DNA from: Mesorhabditis belari
Taxonomy: Eukaryota; Nematoda; Chromadorea; Rhabditida; Rhabditidae
DNA length: 64,000 nt
Assembly (NCBI GenBank): GCA_958450365.1
Contig: CAUEEP010000920.1
Location: forward strand, 1,428,501 to 1,492,500
Direction of reading: 5' to 3'
Every line of letters begins with the position of its first letter. Position 1 is the stretch's first letter. Shown here piece after piece: positions 42,772-55,065 of this stretch. The notes below the pieces were generated by a model. The model had not been told where the DNA came from. It was given only the letters and a program-made list of their open reading frames with translations, and searched no databases. A program made the translations under genes and the position numbers.

Positions 42772-43020
42772 CAAAATGAGCCGAATTCCTGGACTGCGCA
42801 CCCAAATGTGCCGAATTCCTGGACTGCGCACCCAAATGTGCCGAATTCCTGGACTGCGCACCCAAATGTGCCGAATTCCTGGACTGCGCACCCAAATGTG
42901 CCGTATTCCTGGACTAGGCACCCAAATGTGCCGAATTCCTGGACTGCGCACCAAAATGTTTCCGAATTCCCGAACTGCGCACCATGATGTGCCGAATTCC
43001 CGGACTGGGCATCAAAATGT
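42772..43020. repeat. 30-bp GC-rich minisatellite
   Basis: About eight units of ccgaattcctggactgcgca plus cccaaatgtg. The unit length is a multiple of three and has no stop on either strand, so open frames (RSPGIRHIWV repeats and others) appear in several frames without being genes. It is between genes D and E, where I see no gene from 42162 to 44702. Confidence 0.85.
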
Positions 43021-43221
43021 GCAGAGAGGGTACCGATGGGGCAATGATTATTTAGATATTTATTCCGAATCTAGCACAATCGCGAGAAAAAACAATAAAT
43101 AGAATCAATCGTTGGTTCAGTGTTTCAAAGCCAAACGAGAAAGAATACGAGAGGGCTCCGTTCCTTTTTATCATAGACGATCTTTAGAGGATCTTTAGAG
43201 GAAGGGCAAGAGAATCAGAGA

Positions 43222-43442
43222 TACCGTATTTTCTCTAATAGTAGTGCATCCTGAGCGTCGCCTAAATTGCTCGAAATCCCGAGAACCGCTTATCAGAACC
43301 TATCGATGTGGGGTCGGAAAATGTAGCTGACGATGAGATCTAGTGGGGGATTGAGTATTGAGCTTCTGCAAAAGCTTGGAAACCGTAAAATCGTCACCAA
43401 CTCGGCTCACCGCGGTGCACTACTATTAAAGAAAATACGGTA
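43222..43442. mobile_element. MITE, TACCGTATTTTCTC family, copy 3
   Basis: 221 bp, near identical in layout to the two copies after gene A. It lies about 1.1 kb after gene D. Confidence 0.85.
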
Positions 43443-43654
43443 TTCAAAATCAAAGCATCAAATAAGATTTCACAGAAAAGAGCGACTTTTGTGCACAAAT
43501 AAAATAAAAGTTTACCGTTTTTATTTGTTAAATATAAATATAAATTGTTTAAGAAAAGCGGTTTATACATTCATTTTTATCATTTATTTTTGAAAAGCTC
43601 CAAAAATTGATCTGTTTTTAAAATTATAAAGTGTAGAAGTTACGGCTAATTCTA

Positions 43655-44156
43655 TTGGGTTGGGGAGAATGAGTCGAAAATGAAAAAAATGTCTAAAACT
43701 TCTATTCGACTTCGTCAAATAATATGCGTTTGATATGAGTAGAATGGTTAACTAATTCTCTACAAAATGACATTTAAAAGAAAATTCAAACAGCGCCTCC
43801 GCTCAAGAAAAAGCCATTTTTTCACAAAAACTACAAACTGTGATCTAGAAAAAACCATTGGTGGGATCTTTCTGCAAATTTGGCAACTTAAGTAATTGAA
43901 TGTGCTCTATCTTTTTTATATAAACACCAAAGAAGGTTTATGTGAAAGAAACTGTTCAAATGATGAGTCGGACTCTTTGCCATTTTAACCAGCTGCGTTT
44001 GGAAGTTCATAAACTCCACGAAAGAAAAGCTTTGTGGAATCTCTCAAAAGTGATTTTGTAGAGAAATAGTGGATCCTTTTGATGAAACCAAACGTATGTT
44101 TAAAGAAGGCTTTATGTGTGCAAAAGTCCCTTTAAAGTTCATTCTCCCCAACCCAA
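43655..44156. mobile_element. MITE flanked by long direct repeats
   Basis: 502 bp with ends TTGGGTTGGGGAGAATGA and its inverse, TA duplications. The 76 bp to its left (43578-43653) is repeated almost exactly on its right (44159-44234), much longer than a normal target duplication. It contains no transposase remnant that I can recognise. Confidence 0.75.
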
Positions 44157-44702
44157 TATCATTTATTTTTGAAAAACTCCAAAAATTGACCTGTTTTTAA
44201 AATTATAAAGTGTAGAAGTTACGGCTAATTCTACAAAAATTCACCACTTATGTGCAGTTGATTTTGTCCTGAAACGATTTTGGGTTATGTAGCTACCGGA
44301 CGATGATTGTTGTACCAGTCATCGTTATTGAATTGGCCTATATATTAAAGCTATTCTATTAAATAATTAAGCTAATTAAAGCTAAATAATTTAAAAACTC
44401 TATTAAGTTCGATTAAAGCTCTATTTTTATGAGAAAAGCTGAGATTGAACCTCAATAAAAGAAACTAATCCAATGAAAATGAGAAAAGTAAGCAATTTTG
44501 ACACATACTGCTTTAATAACCTGTTTTCTGTTCTAGAATGAAACGTTTCTTGCTAAGCCAGCCGCTTTGTCAGTTTTTGTGTGTAAACTATAGCTTGTTT
44601 GTACTATTGTTTTAATGAAGAATAAATGAAGAATCTCCTTAAGAAATCGAAATACTCTGGTGAGCTTAGGCTCAGCTGTTCAAATGTTAAAGCCAGAAGC
44701 AT

Positions 44703-47700
44703 TTATCTCTCAACATCATCATTGTATGGAATGACCATGAGGGTTCTTCGTCGTCGATTGCTTTGTTTCTTATAGAACAGAACTCCAGCAAGAACAGCGA
44801 CAAGAATCAGGCAAACAATCAAAATCGGCAGCACATTAAATCGTTTTTGGTGAACTAAATACAAAAATTTAACGAGTGAAACTGACGAACTTGGCCAGAA
44901 TTTGATTTTGTATCCTCGAAAAGTGTCCGTTCCGTCGGTGCGAAACATAATATGAAACGTTGAAGTACTTGTGTTCTTTTGTCCAGCATGGCGTATTCTA
45001 TGAACAAATTTTTGTGACCTAATCTCTTTTCTCTTACTCTTGAACATCTATATCCTCTTCTAAATTGCTAATAAACAGCAAATCGCTGTCTTCCATCTCG
45101 AATTCGATCACTTCGTACTGAAGAGTCACATCTAGTGGCCCATCGACAAAATATTGGCAAATCATCTTGTTACAATATCTAGAAAACCTATACAATCTCG
45201 TTTGCTTGAGCCCAGTCTGAATTTTCAATATTAGTAATTGTATTCGATTACTCCTAGATGAATGGAGCACTTTTGGATAATCTAAGTCTACTCAAACTCA
45301 CAGACACTTTATCACTTCGAGAAATATTGCGTAAGTTTTATTACATCTGTCAATCCATTGAGAAATTGTATAACCAAAAAGTTGCGATACTTAAATGAAG
45401 AAACGTGGGTTGTCCAGAAATGGGTGAGTCTAGTTCGATCCAGAAATTGGAGTCCAACCTTCCATCACAAAGTGGGATCGACAGTGCTTTTCCTGGTTCC
45501 TGGGGGAGTCTCTTTGTGATAAATGTCACCAACTCAATGGAAAAGTATAGCCTAAATCCTAAACAAAGCTCGAACCACCGTAGACAAACTTTCAGTAAGC
45601 AAAAGTTATTCAGTTATAAAAACAGCGGCGTAAACTGTGAAGCAATTCATTTTCTCATTTGCTTACACTCTGTCGTCCCAATTGCTAGTCTGTAAAGTAA
45701 TCTTAAATCATTGTACATTGTTTTCTGTTCGCTCCATTTCATTGTTTTCATCTATGGTTTAACTACCAAGGTTTGAGGTTCGATAAATGAGTGATTCAAT
45801 TTGGGAGCTTTCAACTACACACCATATTTGATTCTAGCCAGCCATTGTCTTAAGCCAGACATTGCCTTAAACCAGACATTGCCTTAAGTCAGACATTGCC
45901 TCTAACGCACACAAGATTTTCTCGTCGCAACACTCTTCCACTACCAGGCTTATAACAAACGTGAGCTGCCGTTTGAATGTCCGGATAGAGTGAGGTGGAG
46001 AATTCGAAAACCGATTGGCGCCCTTGCGCCCGTTTGCCCATGCGCCCATTTGCCCATGCGCCCTTGCGCCCGTTTGCCAGACGATGATTTCATTTGACTG
46101 ACTTGACTGATGCGGAAGGAAATCTAGTGTTCTGCAATCTTTTGCAAAATGAATGATTTTTCTAGCTACAAAACATTAGAAAATTTACTCAAGCACAGTT
46201 TTTATTTGCTTTGACCATATCCTAACATAACAGGGAAAAGGCGGATCGCAGTTTTATAAAAAAAACACTAAAGGATTGAGGGCCAAATTCTTTCCCAAAA
46301 ATTTTGCATAATGACGATATTAATTTACAAAAAGAAGCTATTAAGGCTGTGAATTTGTACCTGAAGGTTTTTGGGGGAATCAATTGGAGATTTTTATTTT
46401 ATTAAGTCTAACAATTGGACTCACAGAACTCACATTTTGTCCTACTTGCCTTTGAGGGAAATTTGGTGAGACGAGAAAGATCGGTTCATCTTCAATTGTA
46501 TGATCTCTTTGACCACATTCACAATCTAAAGCGTTTGGAGACTGATAATAATTAGTTTCTTTTCACTTTTTTTCTCTGCCCAATCGATGGTGAGATTCAT
46601 CTCGATATTCAAATTCTTAAATGGCACGGGTTTAGTAGTGAATAGCACATAAATGTACTGTGTTTGACTGAAAAGAAATTCTTTTACGAACCAAAAATTC
46701 TCTTTACTTTACATATTCCAGGAAATCATCAGAGCTGAACTCATAACGAGACTCAAACTGATCATCTAGAGATCTAAAATTGAAATTTTAATGAAAGAAT
46801 AAAACTCCAAACATTTCCACATGGTCATCGAGCAATATAGCAAGTGTCCAATGTCCTTGTAAATGATGTGGTTCTTTCAATATAGTGAGTGATTTTTGAG
46901 GATCATTCTTAATCTTTTATCCAACAATTCAACAGCTCGCAACTCTCAGAGATGTTGAATTGAATGCGCTGTGATGTATTGAGTGGCTGATTAAAGATGA
47001 GAAATTGCTCGGATTCGGGAAAACATTTGCATTCTAAAGCCAAAGAATTAGATAGAATCGATGCTTCAAAATGTGTACCTTTTGGATAAGACATGAGACG
47101 AAACTCAAAAACCTCCATCGCTTTATAGTGTACACTGAAAACGGGTGGTAAAACGCGCGGCGTCTCATCTGCTTGTCTGGTGCTAAAGGAAAAGATCACT
47201 CTTTTTCTAAAGACAATTTTTCCAGGAATCAGATTAGAAGCCAAACCTTGCCTTGGCCGGGCTTTAGTGTTCTTTAGTGATCCAATTAGACATCGGCGCT
47301 ACAAACTACAAGCTCCGACTACAAACCTTTGTAGAAACGGGTAGAATAGAGATTTTTCAAACTTTTTTTTACCAAAAAATTGAGCGGATATTAGGCTTTT
47401 GAATGACACCAAAAGCACGAAAATCCATCATCTCTGCTCCGAGAACGAGCTATTTATAGCCATTTGTAGTCTCGTACGATGGGACGAGACTACAAACCTG
47501 GAAAAAAACGTTAAATCTCAGCACAGAGACCAGCACAGAGATCTCAGCACAGAGATCAGCACAGAAATCAGCACAGAGGTCTCAGCACAGAGATTTGGCT
47601 TGATTTTCGTGTCATTCGAAAGTCGAAAGTTGGCTTGTTGTTTTGATGAAAAAGTTTTGAAAAATCTCTATTCTACGTGTCTACAAGGGATTTGTCTGAT

Positions 47701-50447
47701 CTTGTAGTTTGTAGCGCCAATGTCTAGTTCCAACCCGAATACCTAATGTCCTGAGTTTGTATCACGATTGAAAAAGTTGTGAGATTGATGTGAACCACCG
47801 GCAGAGACACTGGTAAAGGCTAGAATGTAAAGATGTTTAACGGTAATTTAAAAAAAATGCGACTTATCATTGAGAATTTCTGTTAAAATTTCCACCTGAA
47901 GATTTCCTTAACCAAAAACTTCTTTTTAGTAGACAAATGTTTAAATTTTTTGCTGAAGCTTAAAGTTTGTCAAAATCTTTAGTGAGAGAAGAGATAAGTG
48001 CGGTTAAAGAAGATTTATCGTTAGGCTTAACGGTAATTGTCGAGAGGTCACCTTTGCCTGCATTCAGTTTTTGGTTAAGGAAATCTTAAGGGTTGGTGAA
48101 TTGCTACCTGAAGCTACCCTAGGCTACCGTATTTTGATCAAATTATTGGGTTGGTGAATTGAAAACTGCGGGTTATTGTCATATGTGACAGTTTGAGCAC
48201 TTTCTTCAAAAGAAACCCATTTTGGTGTCAATGGAAAAGTTGTAGAGAATCAAAAATCAAGCTTATATCCAAATTTTCAGAACGATTCAAAAACTGGTTT
48301 TCAAGAAATGAGAAATTTACGAATTTTCACAAAACTTGCATTTTAAGCGAAACTACTAAGTGTATCTTTTTTGGAAATTTGGCTATAAGCCTAATTTTTG
48401 ATTCTCTACAACTTTTCTATTGACACCAAAATGGGTTTCTTTTTGAAGAAAGTGCTCAAACTAGGACATCACCAGTCCTTCATTTTTGAGTCTCACACTT
48501 GTCTCACACACAAACCAAAATCCTACTACGAAAGAGGAATCCGCAAATTGCCTATAAAATGGGCAGAAGTCGTGAATAATAATGGAAATTATTTCGAATG
48601 AATTGATGGTTTTATGTTGAATAAATTTTAGTTCAAAGTCCGGCAGCTTTCAATTCACCAACCCAATATGATAGTTTTATAAGCTGACCTTTAACCGAGC
48701 GATAACCCGTGGATAATGAGTGGAATTGACAGAAACATTGGTGGAAAGGGACAAGTAGCAGAAAAGGTCTTGGCAAGTCCCACTTGGAAATATCGTGGGT
48801 AGGAAGCTAATTGGCTGATTTGAGGTAAGCTGTAGTTGGTGTTCTTCACAAGTACAGCCTGAAACGTTTCAAGTTTTAATCATCCAATCAAACGCACGAT
48901 CGTTGACTGCGGTGACTGTAAAGTTGTAGGCCATTGAGTCTTCATTGTGATTAAGACAAATTTGGAGTAAAGCTTGATTGGAATAGGTTTGAAAAGAAGT
49001 CAACAATGACGATCTAAAACTCAATTTTGATTTATGGAACAATTACTAACTCATTGCTTTCACTACATGAAGAAATTTTCTTAATGCGGTCAAGATGGGC
49101 AATATCGTTGAACAAATACTTCCAAGAGCCTAAAGTTACACAAAAATGTTTGACTAAGAAGTAGGGCTTTGCTTAAAGGGCTTTGCTCTTTAAGGAATGC
49201 ATTTTCTAAAAGGCGTTTATCATAAGAAACTACTGTACTTAAAGCTAAAGCTACTTACAATCGTTTTCTAAAAATAGATCCTTTTTAGAAACAAATTACA
49301 GAGCACCTGTTGTGTTTAATTCAATCGATTTCCCATTTGGTGCCACCAACAAGAGTTGACACTCTGAAACGAAGATAACAAGACTATTTTCAATAGACTA
49401 AACCTTCAATACTTGAACTATATTTGAGTTCCGTGGAGATCATCTTTGACTCATCACTGGCGAAGATGACTACGTCTTTTGGGCAACTGTCCATTAGGTG
49501 ATTTTCTTCTAAAGATTGGATTAGAAAGATTAGCCAAAAACACCATTTGGCTTTGGCTTTTTTTGGTAATATTCTTGGTAAACCGCTTCCATTTCATAAT
49601 TTCAAAGCTTTACCTTGTTGCCGGATCATGAAATGAAATCTCAGAAACCCTTCCAAATGTGACAATTTGATTCGTAGAGCTCGTGCATACAGAAAGATCA
49701 ACTCACTTGTTCCATCGTTGTCTTCCACAGATTGTTTGTTTATACTAAACATTTATAGCTTTGGTCTTGTTTGCTTTGAGCAAACGTGACTCACAAATAT
49801 CCCCGAGCCAGCCAGCCAGCCAAAAGCCAGCCAAAAGCCAGGCTCTAGCCTGGATTTAGCTTGGCTTGAACCTAGTGATCTAGCTTGTCCTGAACCTAGT
49901 GATCTAGCTTGGCTTGAACCTAGTGATCTAGCTTGGCCTGAACCTAGGGATCTAGCTTGGCTTGACCCTAATGATCTAGCTATTAGATTTGAGATAATCT
50001 ATTAATCTATTAGATTTGACATAATCTATTAGATAATCTATTAATCTATTAGATTTAAGATAATCAAAGCTTTACTAAGCCATTGGAATCTGATATTCTG
50101 TCTCATTGATCGAGACAAGTTCCTCAATTTTTATGTAATCGTGCTTAGAGCTCAGATCGACATCACGGACGTTGATTGTAAGGATGTGATTCGCTTTTGG
50201 ATAGATCTAAATCATTTTTTGACATGGTAGGAAATCGGAAAACTGACCACCCAAGTACAATTGGCCTCAAGATCTTGATAACGTGGATGTTCAGGATTTT
50301 TCAAGATCAAAGAATCATGTTTGAGTGTCAGAAAGCTTTCATTGGTTTCATTGAAACAAGTGGCACCTTAGATTTTACTCAAGTTAAAAGTACGGTTTAC
50401 TTACTGTAAATTGAATTAATATAAAAGAAGATTAATATAAAATACAT
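44703..50447 (-). CDS. Gene E: CUB-domain single-pass membrane protein
   Basis: Minus strand. The start at 50447 gives the signal peptide MYFILIFFYINSIYS (exon 50405-50447). After a 38-nt intron, exon 50251-50366 holds ATCFNETN and LILKNPEHPRYQDLEANCTW. After a 44-nt intron, exon 50076-50206 reads IYPKANHILTINVRDVDLSS and KHDYIKIEE. Together these are the classic first half of a CUB domain. The exon near 49755-49605 gives the CUB second half (LYARALRIKLSHLEGFLRFH). A second unit follows (CPKDVVIFAS, CQLLLVAPNGKSIELN), then further exons near 48870, 47200-46910 and 45270-45040. The last exon has a CUB-like FHIMFRTDGT, a membrane helix (VLPILIVCLILVAVLAGVLF), a basic stop-transfer KKQSNRRRR and a 15-residue tail. 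It is probably an extracellular binding receptor; the ligand is unknown. Middle exons were not all resolved. Introns hold a mariner (48146-48666) and two minisatellites. Confidence 0.75.
47513..47602. repeat. gcacagagatctca tandem repeat
   Basis: About seven short units of agcacagagatc type in an intron of gene E. It lies inside an inverted pair: ctacaaac and catcggcgctac at about 47290 and gtttgtagcgcc at 47705 are reverse complements, so 47285-47725 may itself be a foldback or MITE. Confidence 0.6.
48146..48666 (+). mobile_element. Deleted mariner of the TTGGGTTGGTGAATTG family
   Basis: 521 bp, TA-flanked in a gene E intron. The first 330 bp is an internal palindrome (ttggtgtcaatggaaaag mirrored near 48415). 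The right part codes for the conserved mariner C-terminus YYERGIRKLPIKWAEVVN followed by NNGNYFE and a stop. Confidence 0.85.
49798..50060. repeat. 24-bp repeat plus AT-rich repeat in gene E intron
   Basis: Five units of gatctagcttggcttgaacc plus tagt (49855-49980), then several copies of ctattaatctattagatttg (49980-50055). Both are in the intron 49756-50075. Confidence 0.8.
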
Positions 50448-50640
50448 CGATAAAAATCGATGAAATGATTTGTTTTGCTTTTCATTAAAGTATAAACAAT
50501 CGTGATCACAACCAAAAAACTCTTTGGGAAGAGCGACAAAAAAGAACAGTGTTTTGAACAGTGTTGACTGTTGAAATAGTATAGATTTTGAGATTTTTGG
50601 TTAATCTGTCAGCTAATTTGATTGTTGTGAAGGCAGTTTT

Positions 50641-51594
50641 ATTTAACCATACTCCAGAGTTTTTTTGCTGCCCCTGTTATAAACAGTTATAAACATATCG
50701 GTTATAAACAGGACATACTTTTAAGGCAAGCAAGCCTTACAAAGAGATAGCTGAAAGCTTGAAGCCTAATTCCTTGCGTTTGCAAGCTATTTTGGAAAAA
50801 CAAGGGGAAACAATGCAAAAGCCGGGCTTTTTCAAAATAAAATTGGTCGGAGTCGAGAGTCGAGAACAATTGAGCTTATGCTCTTTCACCTCATGAGTTT
50901 TTGCTGCCCCTGCGGACCGAAATCCTTGGGATGAATCCAAAAATTCACAGCGGCTCCCTTCAGCACCCTTTTACAGGCACTTGGGATCCCATTTCGACCG
51001 GCGGAGAACCCACCATTTTGGCCAAAATGAGCCGGAACTGGGTTAGCCAATTCTACAGCCGAAGTTAGTTTGGGAAGCGGTGACCATATGGGGCAGACAA
51101 CGGATTGGTTACCGGATGACCCAAAATGGACGCTTCCGATTGGACAGGTGAAAAAAAACGATATCTGCTGATGGAATATGCCAGATCGAGTGCGATTGTG
51201 CACGCGCACAGGAAACACACCGGGATCCTCTTTTTTGCATTTTAAACTTCAAAAGCTTCGAATTTTTGAATAAAGAAATTGCTTTTCGAAGGGAAAAAGA
51301 AAACAAAGGGTTTTCGGAGTTGGGGAATCGATTGTGTTATAAGAGAAACATTATAACTAAATGTGTTATAAGAGAAACATTATAACTAAATTTCAAAAAT
51401 TTGATGGAATCGGGATTACGATGATTTAAGGAAGAAATGATTTCATTCTTGTCGGAGGAAAGCATGATCCATTCTCACCTCGTTATGAAGCAACGATCAA
51501 AGATGAGAATGATCTTGAGCACAAATCATGCTTTCCAATTTGATAGAAACAAAACACTTGCTAATTTTCTATCTACTCTGGAGTATGGTTAAAT
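50641..51594. mobile_element. Putative DNA element with 20-bp inverted ends
   Basis: ATTTAACCATACTCCAGAGT at 50641-50660 is exactly inverted at 51575-51594. The inside is richer in GC than its surroundings (around 50900-51200) and contains no transposase that I recognise. Near the right end 51463-51540 holds a smaller imperfect hairpin (ggaaagcatgat and atcatgctttcc). It could be a non-autonomous transposon of unknown family. Confidence 0.55.
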
Positions 51595-52336
51595 TTTCGC
51601 CCTCGAAATTTCTTCAATGTTTCGATCAATTGAAACACGTTTTAGCCTATTTTGTAGAGGAGATTTACAACTTTCGTTTACAACTTTCAAATAGTTTATA
51701 ACATTCATCGATTCTAGTTTATAACATCAGGTTTCTATCGTTGGAAATTTATGAAAATGTTGAAATCCGCATTTCTTATGCATGTACCTAATACTATATA
51801 TAAAATAGAAGAGATATCTGCCTGTCTGTGTGCAAACACGACGTTCCGTAATTGCGTTTGCTCTATCGGTTAAACGGTAAAGTTCTTTGCGCTCAATATT
51901 TTGCTCTCAGGGGTTTTCGGCTATGGGGAATCTGACTTTTAGACCTATTTTTAAAAAGGGAACCGAGCTTAACGTGGGTTACGGCAGTTTTAGTCATTTG
52001 AAAGAAAGTTTTGTATTAAAAGGTCTAAAAGTTTGTGCGCTTGTGCCGTTTTGTGCGCTCGACAAAAACAATTCTGTTCCCTGTTTCTTTTTGCGTTTCT
52101 TTGTAATGATACTGTTGTACACTTTGTAATGATACTGTTGTACTATTCCGTTATGCTACGGTTTGACAATTAATCATTGCTTTGAGCATTATAGATTTGA
52201 GTCCTTGAAGAAGTTTTTCTTCCTTTTTTTAGTCTTTTCACTTTCAGCAACACCAGAAACTTTTTTGTTTTGACTTTTCCTCATTTTTATGTCTTTTTTG
52301 GTCTCTGTCTCTGTCTTTCTCTGTCTTTTATTGAAA
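51595..52336. other. Intergenic upstream of the transthyretin-like gene
   Basis: No gene seen. From about 51795 (actatatataaaatagaaga, then cctgtctgtgtgcaaac) the sequence looks like the start of a dispersed repeat, but I cannot class it. The small open frame at 51887-52129 has no recognisable features. Confidence 0.4.
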
Positions 52337-55065
52337 ATGGCGACTTTCTTGAGTCTATTTCTTGTTATTTCAATCTCAATCTTACATGTTCAAGGGTAAA
52401 CAGTTCTTACAAACAAAAATTTTTAATCTTATTTTAGAGAACAAACAGTAGCCATTAGGGGAGTTTTTCTTTGTGATGGGAATCCATTGGAAGGTGTTCG
52501 AGTCTCTATTTATCATGGTGGATGTAAGAAAACAAAAAACTGCCAGCTTTATATTAAATAAACATTCCACCTGAAGATTTTCTTAACCAAAAACTTCTTT
52601 TAGTAGATAAATGTTTAAATTTTTTTGCCGAAGCTTAAAGTTTCTCAAAATCTTTAATGAGAGAAGAGATAAGTGCGGTTAAAGAAGATTTATCGTTAAG
52701 CTTAAGCGTTAGGCTTAACGGTAATTGTCGAGAGGTCATACCTTTGCCTGAAACTTTAAACTTCAGCACAAACAGTAGCCGTTAGGGGAGTTTTCCTTTG
52801 TGATGGGAATCCATTGGAAGGTGTTCGAGTCTCTATTTATCATGGTGGATGTAAGAAAACAAAAAAAACTGCCAGCTTTATATTAAATAAACATTTTTAG
52901 ATCTTGAATCTCGACCTGTACCAGGAAGTAAAGCCATTGCGTTTACAGATTCAAATGGGAGAGTTTCCGTTACAAGGTGAGATCATTGGTGATCAAGGTG
53001 AGAAAATTTGAGTATATTTTCTCTAAAAGATGTTTTTTAGTATGCTTTGATCCGTCGATAAAGTCCATTTTCTACTTTTAGAACCTATTCGCCGCCGAAT
53101 ATTCCATTTTTTGATGATTTCCAACCAGTTGTGGCCATCGATCACAAATGTAATGTGCAGGTATGATGAAATAAGTGCAAACAGTATCTTTTTTTCTGTC
53201 TATGATCGTTTCTGCTACTTAAACAAGTACTAATAACAATGTTATAGTTCTGTCGACTCCGTTTGAAAGTCCACGTTGGTAAAGAATGGGTCTCGGATGG
53301 GCCAACTACAGACAAGGTTTGTCTCGGGCACTGCAATAGCATTGAAGACTTAAAACTCTTATCTTGAAGACTCAAATTAACATACAATTTGCTTTAATCC
53401 CACAAATTCATCAAGTATTCACCTACCGTAAAAACTCTAACAGAAGCCTCGGGGCTTCTATTTTTAATCCTCTTCCAAGGGGAGCCTCTATTTTTCAATG
53501 TAAGAAATCGGACAAATTAGATTTCGAAGTGATAGATTGTGATAGATTTCTCGTAACAACCCTGTTCTCCAGCTCAATCGACGTCAAGTGTCCACCTCCT
53601 TTCAAACGTTTTGCTTGGCTTTCTTGCTGCACAAGTTTCCTTCTTGTCCGATCCATTGTCGAAGCATTGCACGATCAAACATTGGATAATCAATTTGGTA
53701 CTTCTTTGCAGCCACATGCACAGAAAATTCTTGACTTATTTGACAGCTTTCAATTTAAGCTCCTTTGAATAGGCCTTGTGCTTTCGAGAAGGTGATTCTT
53801 CGTTGTTTTCTTCACTTGAACAATCGTTCTCCGAACATTGAGCGGTCGTTTCCCTCATCCACCTCGCTTTCTGGCCAGACCTGGTTGTAAAGGCCTCACA
53901 TGGGCTCACGTTCCTCCTCGAAAAATCCTTGCATCTCGTTCTTGCGGCGATCTCGAAACTCTTCAAGTTCATTCAGCTCTTCTAATCCAACTCTTCCAAT
54001 CCAACTCTTCCAATCCAACTCTTCCAATACAACTCTTCCAATCCAACTCTTCCAATCCAACTCTTCTAATCCAACTCTTCCAATCCAACTCTTCCAATAC
54101 AACTCTTCCAATCCAATTCTTCCAATCCAACTCTTCTAATACAACTCTTCTAATCCAACTCTTCTAATCCAACTTCAAATCTCCCTAAAAATAAAAATTA
54201 AACCTTGAATAGAGAAAAACAAGCAAGAAAAAGTGCATTAGAGAAAAGAAAATGTTAAAATTAATAAGTCTAAATACCTACCGTAAATACTGTAATAGTA
54301 GCCCACCCCCTCGTACAGTCGCGTAGTCACAAAGGTTTTTTAGTATTTCATTTTTTTCAAAGCGCCCGTACTTTTAAAAAATGTGTCTTTGGTATCAAAA
54401 AATATCCCTGAATTTCAGCTATTTTTTGATACCTAAGCGCGCATTTTAGCATAAACCAGTGTCGAGAAAAACTCGTTCAAAGCTAGACTACGCAACACTC
54501 CGCACCGTCATTATGGGGGTGGGGTACTATTACAGTATTTACGGTAATTTTGGTTAAGGTAATTTTTGGGTTACGGTATAAAAAGCTCAAAAGAAAAAAG
54601 AAAAAAGATCCGAGAATCTATTTGCGATCTATTGGGTTGGTGGAAAAGTCCTTTCCGATTTTTTGGGAGAGTACCTTAAATTTGTCCAATTTTGACGTTT
54701 TGTAGCTCATCCTAAAGCTGAATTCAAGACGGATCGATTGGTAAAAACCGTTTTGAGATATCTCTTTTCTAAGAGTTTTTACAGCTATTTTAGTAAAGGG
54801 AGGCAAATTTAAGGTACTCTCCCAAAAAATCCGAAAGGACTTTTCCACCAACCCAATATTTGAGCCATCAAATTAAAATAAAAGATCTATTTGAGTTTTT
54901 ACAGTATTTTAGGTGTTTGTCATTGAGCCAATGGAACTTTACGTTCGTCGTAGGAATGAAGAACGCATTTGCACTCGGCGACTCTTCAATGAAAATGCTG
55001 AGAACTCAATGATTTTCCCATTTAATGCATCACAATTATCCAACTTTTCCATGAAAAGCAAATAA
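52337..55065 (+). CDS. Gene F: transthyretin-like secreted protein with duplicated exon
   Basis: Exons 52337-52395 (signal peptide MATFLSLFLVISISILHV), 52438-52523, 52767-52850, 52901-52976, 53082-53160, 53248-53316, 54913-55065. QTVAIRGVFLCDGNPLEGVR, FTDSNGRVSV, PVVAIDHKCNV and FCRLRLKVHVGKEW follow the order of the nematode transthyretin-like (TTL) family, small secreted carrier or signalling proteins. The second exon is present twice. Used once the protein is 173 residues, used twice 201, and both splice in frame. The last exon (VFVIEPMELYVRRRNEERIC) adds a longer basic tail than usual for the family. The 1.6 kb last intron holds a minisatellite and two MITEs. Confidence 0.85.
52524..52766. 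repeat. Dispersed repeat inserted between duplicated exons of gene F
   Basis: The block from ttccacctgaagatttt (52562) to tttgcctg (about 52750) is about 90 percent the same as 47890-48060 in a gene E intron (accaaaaacttctttt, gagagaagagataagtgcgg, aattgtcgagaggtca). It is flanked on both sides by the copied exon plus its following 40 bases. Confidence 0.75.
53975..54175. repeat. 15-bp tandem repeat
   Basis: About 13 units of ctcttccaatccaac in the last intron of gene F. Open frames on both strands over it are repeat translations. Confidence 0.9.
54279..54546. mobile_element. MITE, TAC(T/C)GTAAATACT family, copy 2
   Basis: 268 bp with ends TACCGTAAATACTGTAATAG and the inverse. Inner arms cgcgtagtc and gactacgc match the copy at 9043-9309. 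Confidence 0.8.
54632..54856. mobile_element. Palindromic MITE
   Basis: 225 bp, TA-flanked. Long inverted ends of about 55 bp start TTGGGTTGGTGGAAAAGT, and the arms include gggagagtaccttaaattt. The outer TTGGGTTGG is shared with the local mariner families, which may have mobilised it. Confidence 0.85.
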
